DNA from: Lycium barbarum
Taxonomy: Eukaryota > Streptophyta > Magnoliopsida > Solanales > Solanaceae
Assembly (NCBI RefSeq): GCF_019175385.1
Contig: NC_083341.1
Span: 87,198,321 to 87,262,320 of the forward strand
DNA length: 64,000 nt
Direction: 5' to 3'
The notes below the pieces were generated by a model. It had not been told where the DNA came from and did not search any database. It saw only the letters and a program-made list of their open reading frames with translations. The translations under genes were made by a program, and so were the position numbers. Within the stretch, counting starts at the first letter, position 1; each line of letters begins with the position of its first letter. Positions 21,466 to 33,073 of the stretch are shown here, piece after piece.

Positions 21466-24441
21466 TGTCACACCCTAATCTCCCTAGGGCGTGATGGGCA
21501 CCTGACCCTTACTTAGGGCCGAGCGAACCCTCTGACCCTTTGTACACACATAATCTTTTGGACTTTTAAATCAAATAAAGATGAAATACATAGTACAACT
21601 TTCAGAAACTTCCTTTTCATCGTGCTTAAATTAAATAGAATCTGTAGTCATAATACATGAGGACACATCGGCTGTAGGATCCGCTTACAAGACTGACATC
21701 ATAAACCCACGACTCTGTCTGCAAAGTCTCTAACATTAATCAATTAATCAGAAACCATAGCACATATACTCTGACTCGGCAGCACTCCAGGAGAAAATGG
21801 AGCTTGCCAACGCCGCTGGAACATCTTCTATAATGGCTTCTGCTCATCTGGGTATACCTGCGCGGTATGAAACGCAGCCCCCGAAGAAAGGGGGTCAGTA
21901 CGAAAAATGCACTGAGCATGTAAGGCATGGAATACAGAAAACGGAACCATAATCGAAACAAGCAGTACAAAGGTAATTACATTATTCAGAATACCAAAAT
22001 GCTTATTTTTCCAAACACAAATCATGTATGCCGAAGTCATATGTTAGAAGAAGTACAGGAAGTAAGTAAATTATCTAGAGTGCCAAAATGCTTATTTTCC
22101 AAACCCAGATCATGCGTACCGACATCATATGTCATCATAAACATATACATATAACCGATGCATTTGTAATATAATAGTGCCGAGGAACGTACAGCCCGAT
22201 CCATAACTATAATATATTAGTGCCGAGGAACGTACGACCCGATACATAACTATATTATATTCCTGCGGAACGTGCAGCCCGATCCATACATATATATATT
22301 ATATTGCTGCGGAACGTGCAGCCCGATCCATACATATATATTATATCGCTGCGGAACGTGCAGCCCGATCCATACATATATATTATATCGCTGCGGAACG
22401 TGCAGCCCGATCCATATATACATATATTATATTGTTGCGGAACGTGCAGCCCGATCCATATATACATATATTATATTGCTGCGGAACGTGCAGCCCGATC
22501 CATTTATCAATTCTAAGACTCAAGGGACAAGTATACTTACCGACACCCGAAGGCTCAGAAACAAGTTTCGGGTCAATCCGACTTAGTATAAGAAAGTTAT
22601 GGGCGTTTGAAGTACAGAACCTTCTACGAACGTTTCAGAAGCCATTTTTGGAAAATCAAAGCAACAATCATGTCAAGTACCTTTCGGATATCATTACGGA
22701 TCAAATCACGTAGAGCTTTTGGAACCATATGTACGTATCAAAATATGTCAAAGACTCAATGGAATGATCAAACGTACCATCACTTGGAAATCAAAACATT
22801 AGCCATATCAATTGTCTCTTGAATGCCATTCGGAAACATATCAAATAGAACTTCGGACATCATAGATACGCCTCAAACCATATGAAACAGCTTATTGAAA
22901 TCAAGAACGTTAGCCATCCTAGTGGCTCTACGAATAGGAATTTCTTTGAAATCATACATATACGTCATTTGCTCGTTTCATAAGGATCATGCCAAAAGAA
23001 AGAAAGGGTAAGCCTTACATACCTTGCCCGCTTCCTAAGCTAATCCGAACTTAAGTCTTTGGCTTCACAAGATCTACAACAATATTAGTATATACCAAAC
23101 ATTAGCTATAGATACTTAGATGTTCAATCTTCAACCAACACTTTATTTACAGAAATTTCGGCAGCATTTCCCCTGTAAATACAACCATCCCCGAGAATCC
23201 AACTCGGCTAAATCATCAACAACAAATCCGAGAATTTAACTCGGCCAAATTATCAACAACAATACCAACAGTTATTCTAACAATATCCACAAGCAATTCA
23301 AAAAGTATACTAACGTTAGCAACTTGTTTCTACAAACTTCGACGGCGTTTCATTTACGTTCAATTCATAATTGCTTACATATTCAAGTACTAATCTGTAA
23401 CCATTCAAACAATATTCAAGAATACTTCAAACAATCCGTACAATATTCAAAACAATTCAACCAATACTCTACTTCATCTGAAACCTTCCAAATGCAAGAA
23501 GAACAATAATAACACATTTTCTTCCTTCAAATTCATGAACTACACCAACAATTCACACACTAACAACATTGTTTTCCATAAATACAAGAAATGTCTTTTA
23601 ACATCACATTAGCTTCTAAACAACTCTCCAACACTTACAACTTCAACTAGAATCATTAAACTTTCATTTCCATCATAGATTCCATTTCAACAACAACCAA
23701 AATACTTAAGAAAAATTGATTCATTCTCTTCCATACCATACAACAACCACACGGCCACAACATATATCCATATTTTCATGAATTTCATCCACTTTTACCT
23801 ACTACAACATACATAATCATCCATAACATATAAGAAGAGGATTAATCCTTACCTTTTTCCTTTAACTTCTCACTTAGCTAAGATTTGTAGCTTGCAAGAA
23901 TGAATACTTTACTTGCTCCAATGACTATCTCATGTTAAAGAGGACCTTCAAATTAGTAGGAATGCTTGAAGAAAATAATTTTTGATCAAGTCTTTCCAAG
24001 GTTCTTGTTTGGTTAAGGATGGCCGAATGGCCCTTTGTATTTGGCTTCTCCAAGTTTCTTGAACTCTCCAAGGATGAAGATGAATAATATGACTAATAAG
24101 TCATCTTTTGGGCTATTTATTTTATGCATCCATGTGGCCCTTGGCCCACACCATACTTGGACGGACAAATGGCCCAATTTATTCAAGCCCACCTTTTTTT
24201 TTTTTTTTTGTAATTCATGAAAATTTATTTTCCAAATTCCAAGTTTTCCCTTAGCCTTCCTTCATATTTCTATGAGCCATCTTGCGAATTTCCCTTTTTA
24301 CCCCTAGCCTCTCTTAATATTTCCACATCAATAACTTTCATAAACAACTTGTGTGCTAAATAAAATCAAAAATATAGCCTTGCTCTTAACTTCCCGCAAT
24401 TTTCTTGAATTATCCGAATGTACAAAATTCGGGATATAACA
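21466..24441 (-). mobile_element. Solo LTR (2976 bp), duplication CTTGA
   Basis: On the minus strand it starts TGTTATATCCCGAATTTTG (24441) and ends AGGGTGTGACA (21466), with CTTGA at 21461-21465 and 24442-24446. It carries a minisatellite (22170-22505) and a TCAGTAC/GCACTGA inverted repeat at 21895-21915. On the minus strand, GGGCC words at about 24125-24180 precede GCATAAAATAAATAG. No internal region is present. Confidence 0.92.
22170..22505 (+). repeat. Minisatellite of eight roughly 40-57-bp units in a solo LTR
   Basis: Eight units share GCNGCGGAACGTGCAGCCCG followed by ATCCATA and an AT-rich spacer of variable length ending in TATATTATAT. The last six are nearly identical and the first two diverged, so the array has grown recently at one end. 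Open frames across it are artefacts of the repeat. Confidence 0.9.
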
Positions 24442-24446
24442 CTTGA

Positions 24447-25202
24447 CCATAAATCTGCAAATCCTAGTTGTTGTAGGACTTGTGATGGAACATGTTCATG
24501 AACCTTCTAACTGGTTCGTCTGCCTCTGAATTTCTGTACTGTCTGAGATGGAACATGTTCACAAACCTATTTCACCATCCCCGTCTCGTTCAATCCTGCA
24601 ACTCTGTCTTAAGTTTGCTTTTGTGATGGATGATAGAACATGTTGACAAACCTGTTTCATTGATCATTTGTTGCTCTTGTCTATCTTCTTCTTCATTCAG
24701 ATTTATTCAATGCTTAAATAAATAACCCTCAGCCTTGTATCATCTCTGTGACTCTAACCATGTTCTTGCTCTGTGTTGGGACATGTTTGCAGACTTCGTT
24801 CATACTCTTTGTATGCAACTTTTTTTCCCTGAACAAACTACTTCTGATTCATCTACACCATTTCTTTTTCATGATCTTTTCTTGTTTGATTCATTGACCA
24901 ATTGCACCTGAAGACTCCTTTGTGATAGAACATGTTTACATGCTTGTTATATTCTTCAATGAACTGCTCAGGGACTGATTCATCTTCATATGCTTTGCTC
25001 TGGTACTTGTATCCATCTGTCTCTGTAATGGAACATGTGTTTTGACCAGTTTCATTTATCCCGTGCTTTCACCATTGCACTTGTCTTGCCTTGGCACACA
25101 TGTTTACAATCTAGTTTCATGTGTATGCTTTCATTCCTATAGCCCCTTAGCAATGGAACATGTCTATGGACCGGTTCTATCTAGCCTGTGCTGTATGCTT
25201 TT
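24447..25202. repeat. Unclassified repeat with recurring GAACATGT boxes
   Basis: This continues the remnant of 21026-21465 after the solo LTR. At intervals of roughly 70-140 bases it repeats a block like TGATGGAACATGTTCAC...CCNGTTTCA (near 24484, 24549, 24634, 24778, 24928, 25029, 25155). Each has a palindromic ACATGT core or a near match. I see no coding sequence. It could be an old LTR, possibly copia-type. Confidence 0.5.
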
Positions 25203-26286
25203 TGTTACACCTCAGAGATTTCGGATTATTACGTTATGAGTAGATTAACACGAGCTTGGTGCGAACATGAAGTCCTTATGAGACTAACGGGAGAATTTGG
25301 TAACTTTAAAGTGCGCACCATAAGATTTTGATGCCACATGAATAAGTGAAACTAAGTTCGTTGAAGAAAAGTGGAATGCAAGTCATGTTTGGAAAGGTCT
25401 TCGCAATGATTGAGCTAATATTTATTTAGTAATGTCTTGAGAAGAGGATATAAGGCCTCTTAGATGGTTAATGCAGTGTTATATAAGTTTTAATACGGTT
25501 CCATAACGATTGGAGGTTGAATAAATCAACGAGAGAAAGTTTCAAAAAATTTTGGGTTGTACGACCACTTATACGGACCGTGTAAGTTATACGGCCAGTA
25601 TAAATGGTCCGTATATCAATTCCAGAGAGGGGTAAAACCATGGTGGGATTATAGGGACCATTTATACGGACCGTATAAGTGGCAATATAATTGGTCGAGT
25701 CAGTTTTTTCTCTTTTTATATTGAGGACCTTTGTTTCTATTTGTCATTTCCCACTTATCCCAAACTCTTAAAAGCTCTAGAAACTTCTCCCAAGCATATT
25801 CCACTCAGACCCAAGAGAAAACAAATATCATATAGCAAGAATCAAGATATCCATGTGTTGGGAGACTCACTAGGGTTGGTAGACTTCAAGAGTTCCTTTG
25901 GTATTGAAGCTAGGGTTTTCATACAAGTTGGTAACTTGGTCCAAAGCTTATTCCTAGTGATAAAAGGTTAGTTTTCATGTCTATTTCATGTTTTTAAGCA
26001 TGCTTGGTTGTTGAATAACTTGGGTGAAGGAAGAAAGTAGAAAATGGAGTTTAAATATGGATTTCATGATATTTTGAGTAGTAACTTAACTTGGTTTATC
26101 ATTGTTAGAATGTTATGAGTATAATCTCGTTATGAAGGGTAATAATAATTACAAGAAAGTGATGTATACAATTGTACAAAGGGTTGGTGTGAAGTCATTG
26201 ATATAAGTTGAATGGGAGAATGATGAGAGGTGCCCGGTGGGGTTAGCTCCGGGTGCCCGTCATGGCCCTCCGGTTGGGTCCTGACA
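25203..26286 (+). repeat. 5' LTR of element E (1084 bp, internally deleted)
   Basis: It starts TGTTACACCTCAGAGAT and ends GGGTCCTGACA. It aligns with the 3' LTR (from 31558) to about position 26218. It then jumps to the conserved LTR end (GGTGCCCGGTGGGG...), so more than a kilobase of the middle is missing. It contains the TATACGGACCGTATAAG cluster (25558-25690) followed by TTTTTATATTGAGG near 25713. Confidence 0.9.
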
Positions 26287-26290
26287 AAAA

Positions 26291-26302
26291 TGGTATCAGA
26301 GC
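26291..26302 (+). other. Primer-binding site of element E, Met-initiator tRNA type
   Basis: TGGTATCAGAGC starts five bases downstream of the LTR end. Confidence 0.92.
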
Positions 26303-26473
26303 AGTTCCGTCCTAGGGTGTGTCTACGAGCCTTGTCCAGTAGAGTCTTGTTTATCAGTGTGTTGCGCCACACTTATAAATAGGAAGCTGTGGGTAATTAG
26401 GAATGAATGACCTTCCTTCTTCATATATCGTACGACAGAGCCATGATATAAGGATTTCTCTTTCCTTAACCGT

Positions 26474-27830
26474 GTGTTATGTGTTTCAAAAATTCCTGTA
26501 AAGAGGAAAGCTATGATAGCCCAAAAGGGCAGGACAATGACAGGGAGGCGGACTGAGAGAGTACCGCCGATAGTTATAGAGGAGGGTGAGTCCCAGAATA
26601 AGGTCCCATCTCAGTCGTCTCACTCGTTGCCTATTTCTGAGGAGCATGAAGGAGTCTCATCCCCAGCTCCAGCATCCTCAGCTCCTCCACTAGAGGTTTC
26701 GGGCCAAGAGATGAAAGAGGCCATTCAACTGTTGACTCAATTGGTTGCCGCACAGGCCCAGCGGCAGGGTATGCATCATAGTGATAGGGAGGTTAGCTCA
26801 AGAGCCCGCGATTTGATTAGCTTAAACCCTCCGGAGGTCTTCGGGTCAAAATCGGATGAGGACCCTAAAAGCTTTGTTGATGGAATATTGAGGACACTTT
26901 AGCTAAGGCATGCTTCAGATGTTGAATCGGTAGAATTAGCATCATATAGATTGCGGGATGTTGCGGTTCATTGGTATATGGTTTGGTTGTCTTCTAGGGG
27001 AGTCATTGCACCTCCTCCGGTATGGCAAGAGTTTGTTGATGCTTTTCTCTGACATTACTTTCCCCAGAAATTCGGCGGGCTAGAGCTGATAAGTTCTTGA
27101 ATCTTAGGCAAGGAAGTATGAGTGCCTTAGAGTATAGTCTCCAATTCAATTCTTTGGCTAGGTATGCTCAGGCCATGGTAGAGGATATAGGTGATCGAGT
27201 GCACCGGTTTGTGAGTGTCTTGGGGGCACATTTGATGGATAAGTGCTTGACTGCGTCCCTTCAGGATATTATGGATATTTCTCGCATTCAAGCCCATGCC
27301 AAGAATTTGGAGGAAATCCAAAAACCTCAAAGAGGTGAGCGTGAACTTGATGGAGGTTATAACAAGAGGGCTAGATTTCGGGTTCGACTAGTGAGTATAG
27401 AGGAGGGAAAAGACAGTAGTTTTCTGGGCATTCAGGTCATTCTATGACTAGCACGCCTTCACGATTTATGGGCTAGAGATTTGATATATCTACTCACTCC
27501 AGGCCGAGTCAGAGTTTTAGAGCTTTGGGTTCTCATTACAGAGGCGACTCGGGTCAGGTAAGGCCACCCATGCCACGATGTTCCCAGTGCGGGAAGTTAC
27601 ATTGGGGCCAGGGTCGATTGGGTTTGGATGTTTTCTTTGCATGCAATCGGCCAGGCCATATCATGCTTGATTGCCTCTCGATTGGTGGTAGGGGTAGGGT
27701 CCAGCCTTCAGGGTCGGCAGCCGGGTCTTCATCATCTATACGCCCTCTGGGGCAAGGTTCACAAGCACCGGTCATCCGTGGTAGAGGTAAAGGAGGAGCT
27801 TCTAGTTCTAGTGGTCCTCAACACCATATT
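26474..27830 (+). pseudogene. Chromovirus gag pseudogene of element E
   Basis: The gag is parallel to that at 9991-11310. Alignment with its MPPK start puts the ancestral start at 26492, where ATG is now ATT; the open frame extends upstream only by chance. The core blocks SLNPPEVFGSKSDED (about 26820-26860), SALEYSLQFNSLARYA and DISRIQAHAKNLEE (27120-27315) are clear. Stops occur near 26902 and 27050, with frameshifts before 27097 and before 27525. The nucleocapsid motifs at 27580-27675 have lost the last Cys of the first knuckle ([12 protein letters not shown]) and the first Cys of the second ([14 protein letters not shown]). The gag is non-functional. Confidence 0.85.
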
Positions 27831-28260
27831 TATGCTTTGGCTGGACGGCAGGATCTTGAGTCCTCCCCTGATGTAGTTACATATATATTATTGGTATTTT
27901 CTCTTGATGTATATGCATTGATAGATCTGGCCTCCACATTGTCATATGTTACTCCATATATTGCGGGTCGATTTGTGGTTAAACCGGAGTCAATCAAACC
28001 TTTCGAGGTATCGACACCCGTTAGTGAACCGGTAATAGCTAGTCGAGTATATAGAAATTGTGTAGTTGTGATTTGTGATCATCGTACTATGGCTGATTTA
28101 CATGAGTTGAAAATTGTGGACTTTGATGTTATTATGGGCATGGATTGGTTAGCTTCTTGCTATGCCAATGTCGATTGTAGAACAAAGATGGTTGGCTTCC
28201 AGTTTCCGGGAGAACCAGTTTTGGAATGGAAAGGATATATAGCGTCTCCGAGAGGTAGGT
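27831..28260 (+). pseudogene. Retropepsin domain of element E, pseudogene
   Basis: This aspartic protease segment lies in an open frame shared with the start of reverse transcriptase. The active-site block reads [14 protein letters not shown] (27912 onward), where the family has DPGS. The catalytic Asp is kept but the Gly has become Ala, so activity is doubtful. The VIMGMDWL block is intact near 28128-28152. Confidence 0.8.
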
Positions 28261-29290
28261 TTATTTCGTATCTCAAGGCTAGAAAAATGATTGCTAAAGG
28301 CTGTATTTATTATTTAGTCAGGGTTCAAGATATAGAAGCCGAATCGCCAAGTATTCTGTCTGTCCCCGTAGTGAATGAGTTTCTGGATGTATTCTCGGAT
28401 GACCTTCTAAGCCTCCCTCCTGAATGGGAGATCAATTTTGCTATTAATGTGCTACTGGATACCAAGCCCATATCTATTCCTCCTTATAGAATGGCTCCTG
28501 CAGAATTGAAGGAGTTGAAGGAACAATTGAAGGACTTGATTGAAAAAGGTTTTATTAGGCCTAGTTCTTCCCCGTGGGGAGCACCCGTGTTGTTTGTGAG
28601 GAAGAAAGGTGGCTCCTTGAGAATGTGCATTGACCACAGGCAACTGAATAAGGTGACAATCAAGAATAAATATCCGCTCCCAAGGATTGATGACTTATTT
28701 GACCAATTGAGGAGAGGTTTGCAGACGTTTGGGAAAGGTGCAATTCAGAAGTGACAAGATCCGTTGGGGGCCAAATTGTTTTCAAAGATAGACTTGAGAT
28801 CCAGGTATCATCAGGAGAGAGTTAGGGAGGAAGATATTCCTAAGATGGCCTTTAGAACAAGATATGGTCATTTCGAATTCCGGGTAATGTCATTTGGGAT
28901 AACTAATGCACCGGCAGTATTCATGAAGTTGATGAACAATGTGTTCAGGCCTTTCTTAGATTTATTTGTGATTGCATTCATCAACGATATCCTAGAATAT
29001 TCTCGATCCTTGGTAGATCATCCAGACCATTTACATACTGTCTTTAGAGTTCTCCAAACTCCAGAGCTATTTGCAAAATTTTCGAAGTATGAATTTTGGT
29101 TGAATTCAGTGACATTTTGGTGCATATTATCTCAGCTGATGGTATTCAGGTGGATACCTAGAAGATTGAGGCTGTGAAGACTTGGCCAAGGCCTATAAAC
29201 CTACGGAGGTTCACAGTTTTCTAGGTTTGGCAGATTATTACATAAGATCTGTAGAGGGTTTTTCTTCTATCTCTGCACCACTAACTAAGC
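28261..29290 (+). pseudogene. Reverse transcriptase of element E, pseudogene
   Basis: The blocks [40 protein letters not shown] and [23 protein letters not shown] and FINDILEYS occur in order. The catalytic pair that should read DD is ND (28983-28988), which should abolish polymerisation. An insertion of about 55 bases with a TGA stop (roughly 28709-28764) lies between the FDQL and [10 protein letters not shown] blocks, compared with the copy at 8572-9531. A frameshift occurs near 29178. Confidence 0.87.
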
Positions 29291-29770
29291 TCACTCAGAA
29301 AGCAGCTAAATTTCAATGGACGGATGCTTATGAACGCAGTTTTCATGAGTCAAAGAATAGATTAACTTCAGCCCCGGTTCTAAAACTTCCAGAAGGGTCG
29401 GAAGGCTATGTTGTCTATTGCGATTCTTCGAGCGTTAGGTTAGGATGTGTGTTGATGCAGCACTGCAAGGTGATTGCTTATGCTTCAAGGCAGTTGCGAA
29501 AACATGAGAAAAATTATCCAACTCATGATCTTGAGTTAGCTGCGGTGATTCATGCATTGAACATGTGGAGACATTATATGTATGGTGTTCATGTCGATAT
29601 TTATATAGATCACAAGAGCCTTCAGTATATTTTCAAGCAGAAAGATTTGAATTTACGAAAATGGCGATGGTGGAGTTGTTGAAAGATTATGATGTTAACA
29701 TCCTATATCATCCCGAGAAGGAGAACGTTGTGGCTGATGCTCTCAGTCGTAGATCTATGGGAAGTTTATG
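29291..29770 (+). pseudogene. RNase H domain of element E, pseudogene
   Basis: The blocks [35 protein letters not shown] and [12 protein letters not shown] are readable at 29405-29640, followed after a frameshift by the DALSRRS tail near 29737-29757. The catalytic acidic residues appear kept. The frame is shared with the integrase from about 29650 on. Confidence 0.82.
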
Positions 29771-31320
29771 TGATGTTCAGCCAGAGAAAAGGGAGTTAGC
29801 TCGTGAGCTCCAGCAATTAGCTAGCCTAGGAGTTCAGGTAGTAGACTCAGGCAATGTGGGAGCTACCGTTCAGAATCCAGCTGTCTCGTCACTAGTAGTT
29901 GAGGTGAAAGAGCGCCAGTATGAGGAACCCATACTAGGTCATCACAGAAATACACTTCATCAGAAGAAGAAGTCATCCTTTGAAATTTCTGGAGATGGAG
30001 TTCTCCAATGTCGAGGCAGGTTGTGTGATCCTGATGTTGCGGGATTACGTCATCAAATATTGAAAGAAGTCCATTGTTCCTGTTATTTTGTTCATCCCGG
30101 AGCAACGAAAATGTACCATGATCTCAAATCTATATATTGGTCGAATGGAATGAAGAAAGACATAGCGGAATTTGTGTCCCAATGTCCTAACTGTCAACAA
30201 GTGAAGATTGAACACCAAAATCCCGGTGGATTGTTGCAAGTTATGGAAATTCAAACTTGGAAACGGGAAATGACTAACATGGACTTCATTGCAGGCTTGC
30301 CTCGTTCTAGGCATAAATATGATTCTATATGGGTAATTGTAGATAGACTTACGAAGTCAGCTCATTTCCTACCAGTCAGAACTACATATGTAACCGAAGA
30401 TTACGCAAGGCTCTATGTCAAAGAGATAGTGCGGCTCCATGGTATCCTAATATCTATTATTTCCGATAGAGGGACACAGTTTACGGCCAATTTCTGAAAG
30501 TCTTTTCAAGAAGGTTTGGGGACTCAAGTGAGTCTTAGTACAGCGTTTCATCCACAGACTGACGGACAAGCTGAGCGTACCATTCAGGCTCTCGAGGATA
30601 TGCTACGGGCATGTGTGTTGGATTTTGGAGGTAGTTGGGATGATCACTTACCGCTTATTGAATTTGCTTATAACAACAGTTATCATTCTTGCATCCAAAT
30701 GGCCCTGTATGAGGCTTTGTATGGGCTCAAGTGCAAATCGCCAATTGGGTGGTTTGAAGTTGGGGAGACTAAATTGATAGGGAAAGACTTGGTCCAGCAA
30801 GCTATAGAGAAAGTCAAGCTTATACATGACCAATTATTAACAGCTCAGAGTGTTCAGAAATCCTATGCAGATAATCGTCGACGGGACTTAGAGTTCCAAG
30901 TGAAAGATTGGGTATTCTTGAAGGTGTCGCCAATAAAGGGCGTCATGAGATTTGGCAAAAAGGGCAAGCTTAGTCCCCGGTACATTGGACCTTATGAGAT
31001 TGTACGCATGGTAGGCGAAGTCGCTTATGAACTGGATCTACCTTCGAATTTGGAGTCAGTCCATCCGGTTTTTCATGTATCTATGCTTCGAAAGTGCATT
31101 GGAGACCCTTCCAAGATTGTACCAGTAGATGATGTCCAAGTCAATGAGCAATTATCCTACGAAGAAGTTGCTATTGCCATTCTAGACAAGAAAGTATGGA
31201 GACTCAGAACCAAGGGTGTAGCTTCAGTTAAAGTCTTATGGAGAAATAATAATAGAGAGGAGATGACCTAGGAAGCAGAAGAAGACATGAAGTTCAAGTA
31301 CCCGCATTTATTTCCACCTC
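29771..31320 (+). pseudogene. Integrase with chromodomain-like end, element E, pseudogene
   Basis: This is the integrase half of pol. The H2C2 block (HPGATKMYHDL ... CPNCQQVK) is at 30095-30205. The DDE core has WVIVDRLTKSAHF (Asp near 30343), IISDRGTQF (Asp near 30466) and QAERTIQALEDML (Glu near 30576). RYIGPYEIVRMVG and HPVFHVSMLRKC follow, then a chromodomain-like KVLWRNNNREEMT segment. In-frame stops near 30495 and 31269 break it. It is otherwise close to the equivalent region at 6514-8194, and the two elements belong to the same or a sister family. Confidence 0.88.
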
Positions 31321-31557
31321 CAGAGGAGACTCGGGCTAAGACGCCATTGTCCTCAGGTAGGTAATGCTTTCTTTGATGCTTTCTTGGTCGTGTGTGGCCA
31401 TGGTTGTTGATGTTGTTGTTGTAGCCCTGTGAGGCCATATATTTTGGGTTGCTGTGACAGGATGGTAGTGCCATATTACAGGCGAAACTCTGGCGAAATG
31501 TTTGTAGAATCCCTAAGAGTCTAACATTCGAGGACGAATGTTCCTAGGGGGGGAGAA
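31321..31557 (+). other. 3' untranslated tail and polypurine tract of element E
   Basis: After the coding end there is a short non-coding tail with ACATTCGAGGACGAATGTTC at 31523-31542, a palindrome also found before the 3' LTRs at 36898-36918 and, changed, at 55734-55752. The purine tract AGGGGGGGGAGAA (31546-31557) abuts the LTR. Confidence 0.8.
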
Positions 31558-33073
31558 TGTTACACCTCAGAGATTTTGGATTGTTGCGTTGTGAGTAGAT
31601 TAACACGAGTTTGGCGTGAACATGAAGTCCTTATGAGACTAAGGGGAGAATTTTGTAACTTTAAAGTGTGCCCCATAAGATTTTGAAGCCATATGAATAG
31701 TGAAACTAAGTTCGTTGAAGAAAAATGGAATGCAAGTCATGTTTGAAAAGGTTTTCACAATGATTGAGCTAATATTTATATAGTAATGTCTTTAGGAGGG
31801 GATATAAGTCCTCTTAGATGGTTAATGAAGTGTTATATAAGTGTCAATAAGGTTCCATAAGGATTGGAGGTTAAATGAATCAACGAGAGAAAGTTTCAGA
31901 AATTTTTGGGTTGTACGACCATCTATACGGACCGTGCAAGTTATACGGCCTGTATAAATGGTCCATATAACAATTCCAGAGAGGGGTAAAACCATGGTGG
32001 GATTATAGGGTCCATTTATACAAACCGTATAAGTGGCCGTATAATCGGTCGGGTCAGTTTTTTCTCTTTTTATATATGGACGACCCTTGTTTCTATTTTT
32101 CATTTCCTACTTCTCAAAACTCTTAAAATCTCTAGAACCTTATCCTAAGCATATTCTACTCAAACCCAAGAGAAATAAAAGATCATATAGCAAGAATCAA
32201 GATATCCATGTGTTGGGAGACTCACTAGGGTTGGTAGACTTCAAGAATTCCTTTGGTATTGAAGCTAGGGTTTTCATACAAGTTGGTAACTTGATCCAAA
32301 TGTTATTCCTATGAGATAAAAGGTTATTTTTCATGTCTATTTCATGTTTTTAATCATGCTTGGTTGTTGAATAACCTGGGGGAATGAAGAAAGTAGAAGA
32401 TGGAGTTTAAATGTGGATTTCATGATATTTTGAGTAGTAACTTAACTTGGGTTATCATTGTTAGAATGTTATGAGTATAATCTCGTTATGAAAGGCAATA
32501 ATGATTACAAGAAAGTGTTGTATACAATTGTGCAAAGTGTTAGTATGAAGTTGTTGATATAAGTTGAATGTGAGAATGAATTTTGAGACTTAATGGAATA
32601 TGACTACTTGATTATGATATTGTGGATGTCATTGTAGTTATTTGGGTGTTGTTTTGCCATATGGTGGGAGTCGATGAAATAGGGGAAATGCTGCCTAATT
32701 TTCACTGGCTCATGAATTATTCTATTTTGACTTTAGAGTGTCTTTAAGACTTAACCTTGGTATGAATCCTTTTAAACGTAGATTCCTCAAGCTTTGGCGG
32801 TGAACGTTAAGTAGTTAAGATGACATAATGGTATGTAAGGCTAACCCTTGTTTCTTAAGGCATGATCTCATTGTTGTATACCTTCACGTGAGTTCCAATA
32901 TGTCTTCCATAATGACTTCATTCCTAAAAACACAAAAGCTCATAGTTCTTGATGTTCTAGTGGTATCATTGGTTCCATCCTATGATAGTTGATCCTCTAA
33001 GGAAAGATATAACGAAAGTGATAATGATGATGACGACGTTGACGAGACTTATGTACTCCTATATATATATATA
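31558..33073 (+). repeat. 3' LTR of element E, first part
   Basis: It starts TGTTACACCTCAGAGATTTTGG and matches the 5' LTR for the first kilobase. It then continues into LTR sequence deleted from the 5' copy, with GGGGAAATGCTGCC near 32680. The ACGGACCGT cluster is at 31914-32050. Element F interrupts it in a (TA)n tract at 33073; the remainder is at 40158-40440. Confidence 0.88.

Noticed and set aside
22170..22505. Regularly spaced repeat that could be taken for a CRISPR array
   Set aside because: The spacers are simple AT-rich sequence, the context is a plant LTR, and no cas-like genes exist.
22255..22586. Long open frames on both strands with repeated CGTCSPIH-like or YMYGSGCTFRS-like units
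   Set aside because: Created by the minisatellite of the solo LTR; the unit lengths happen to keep frames open.
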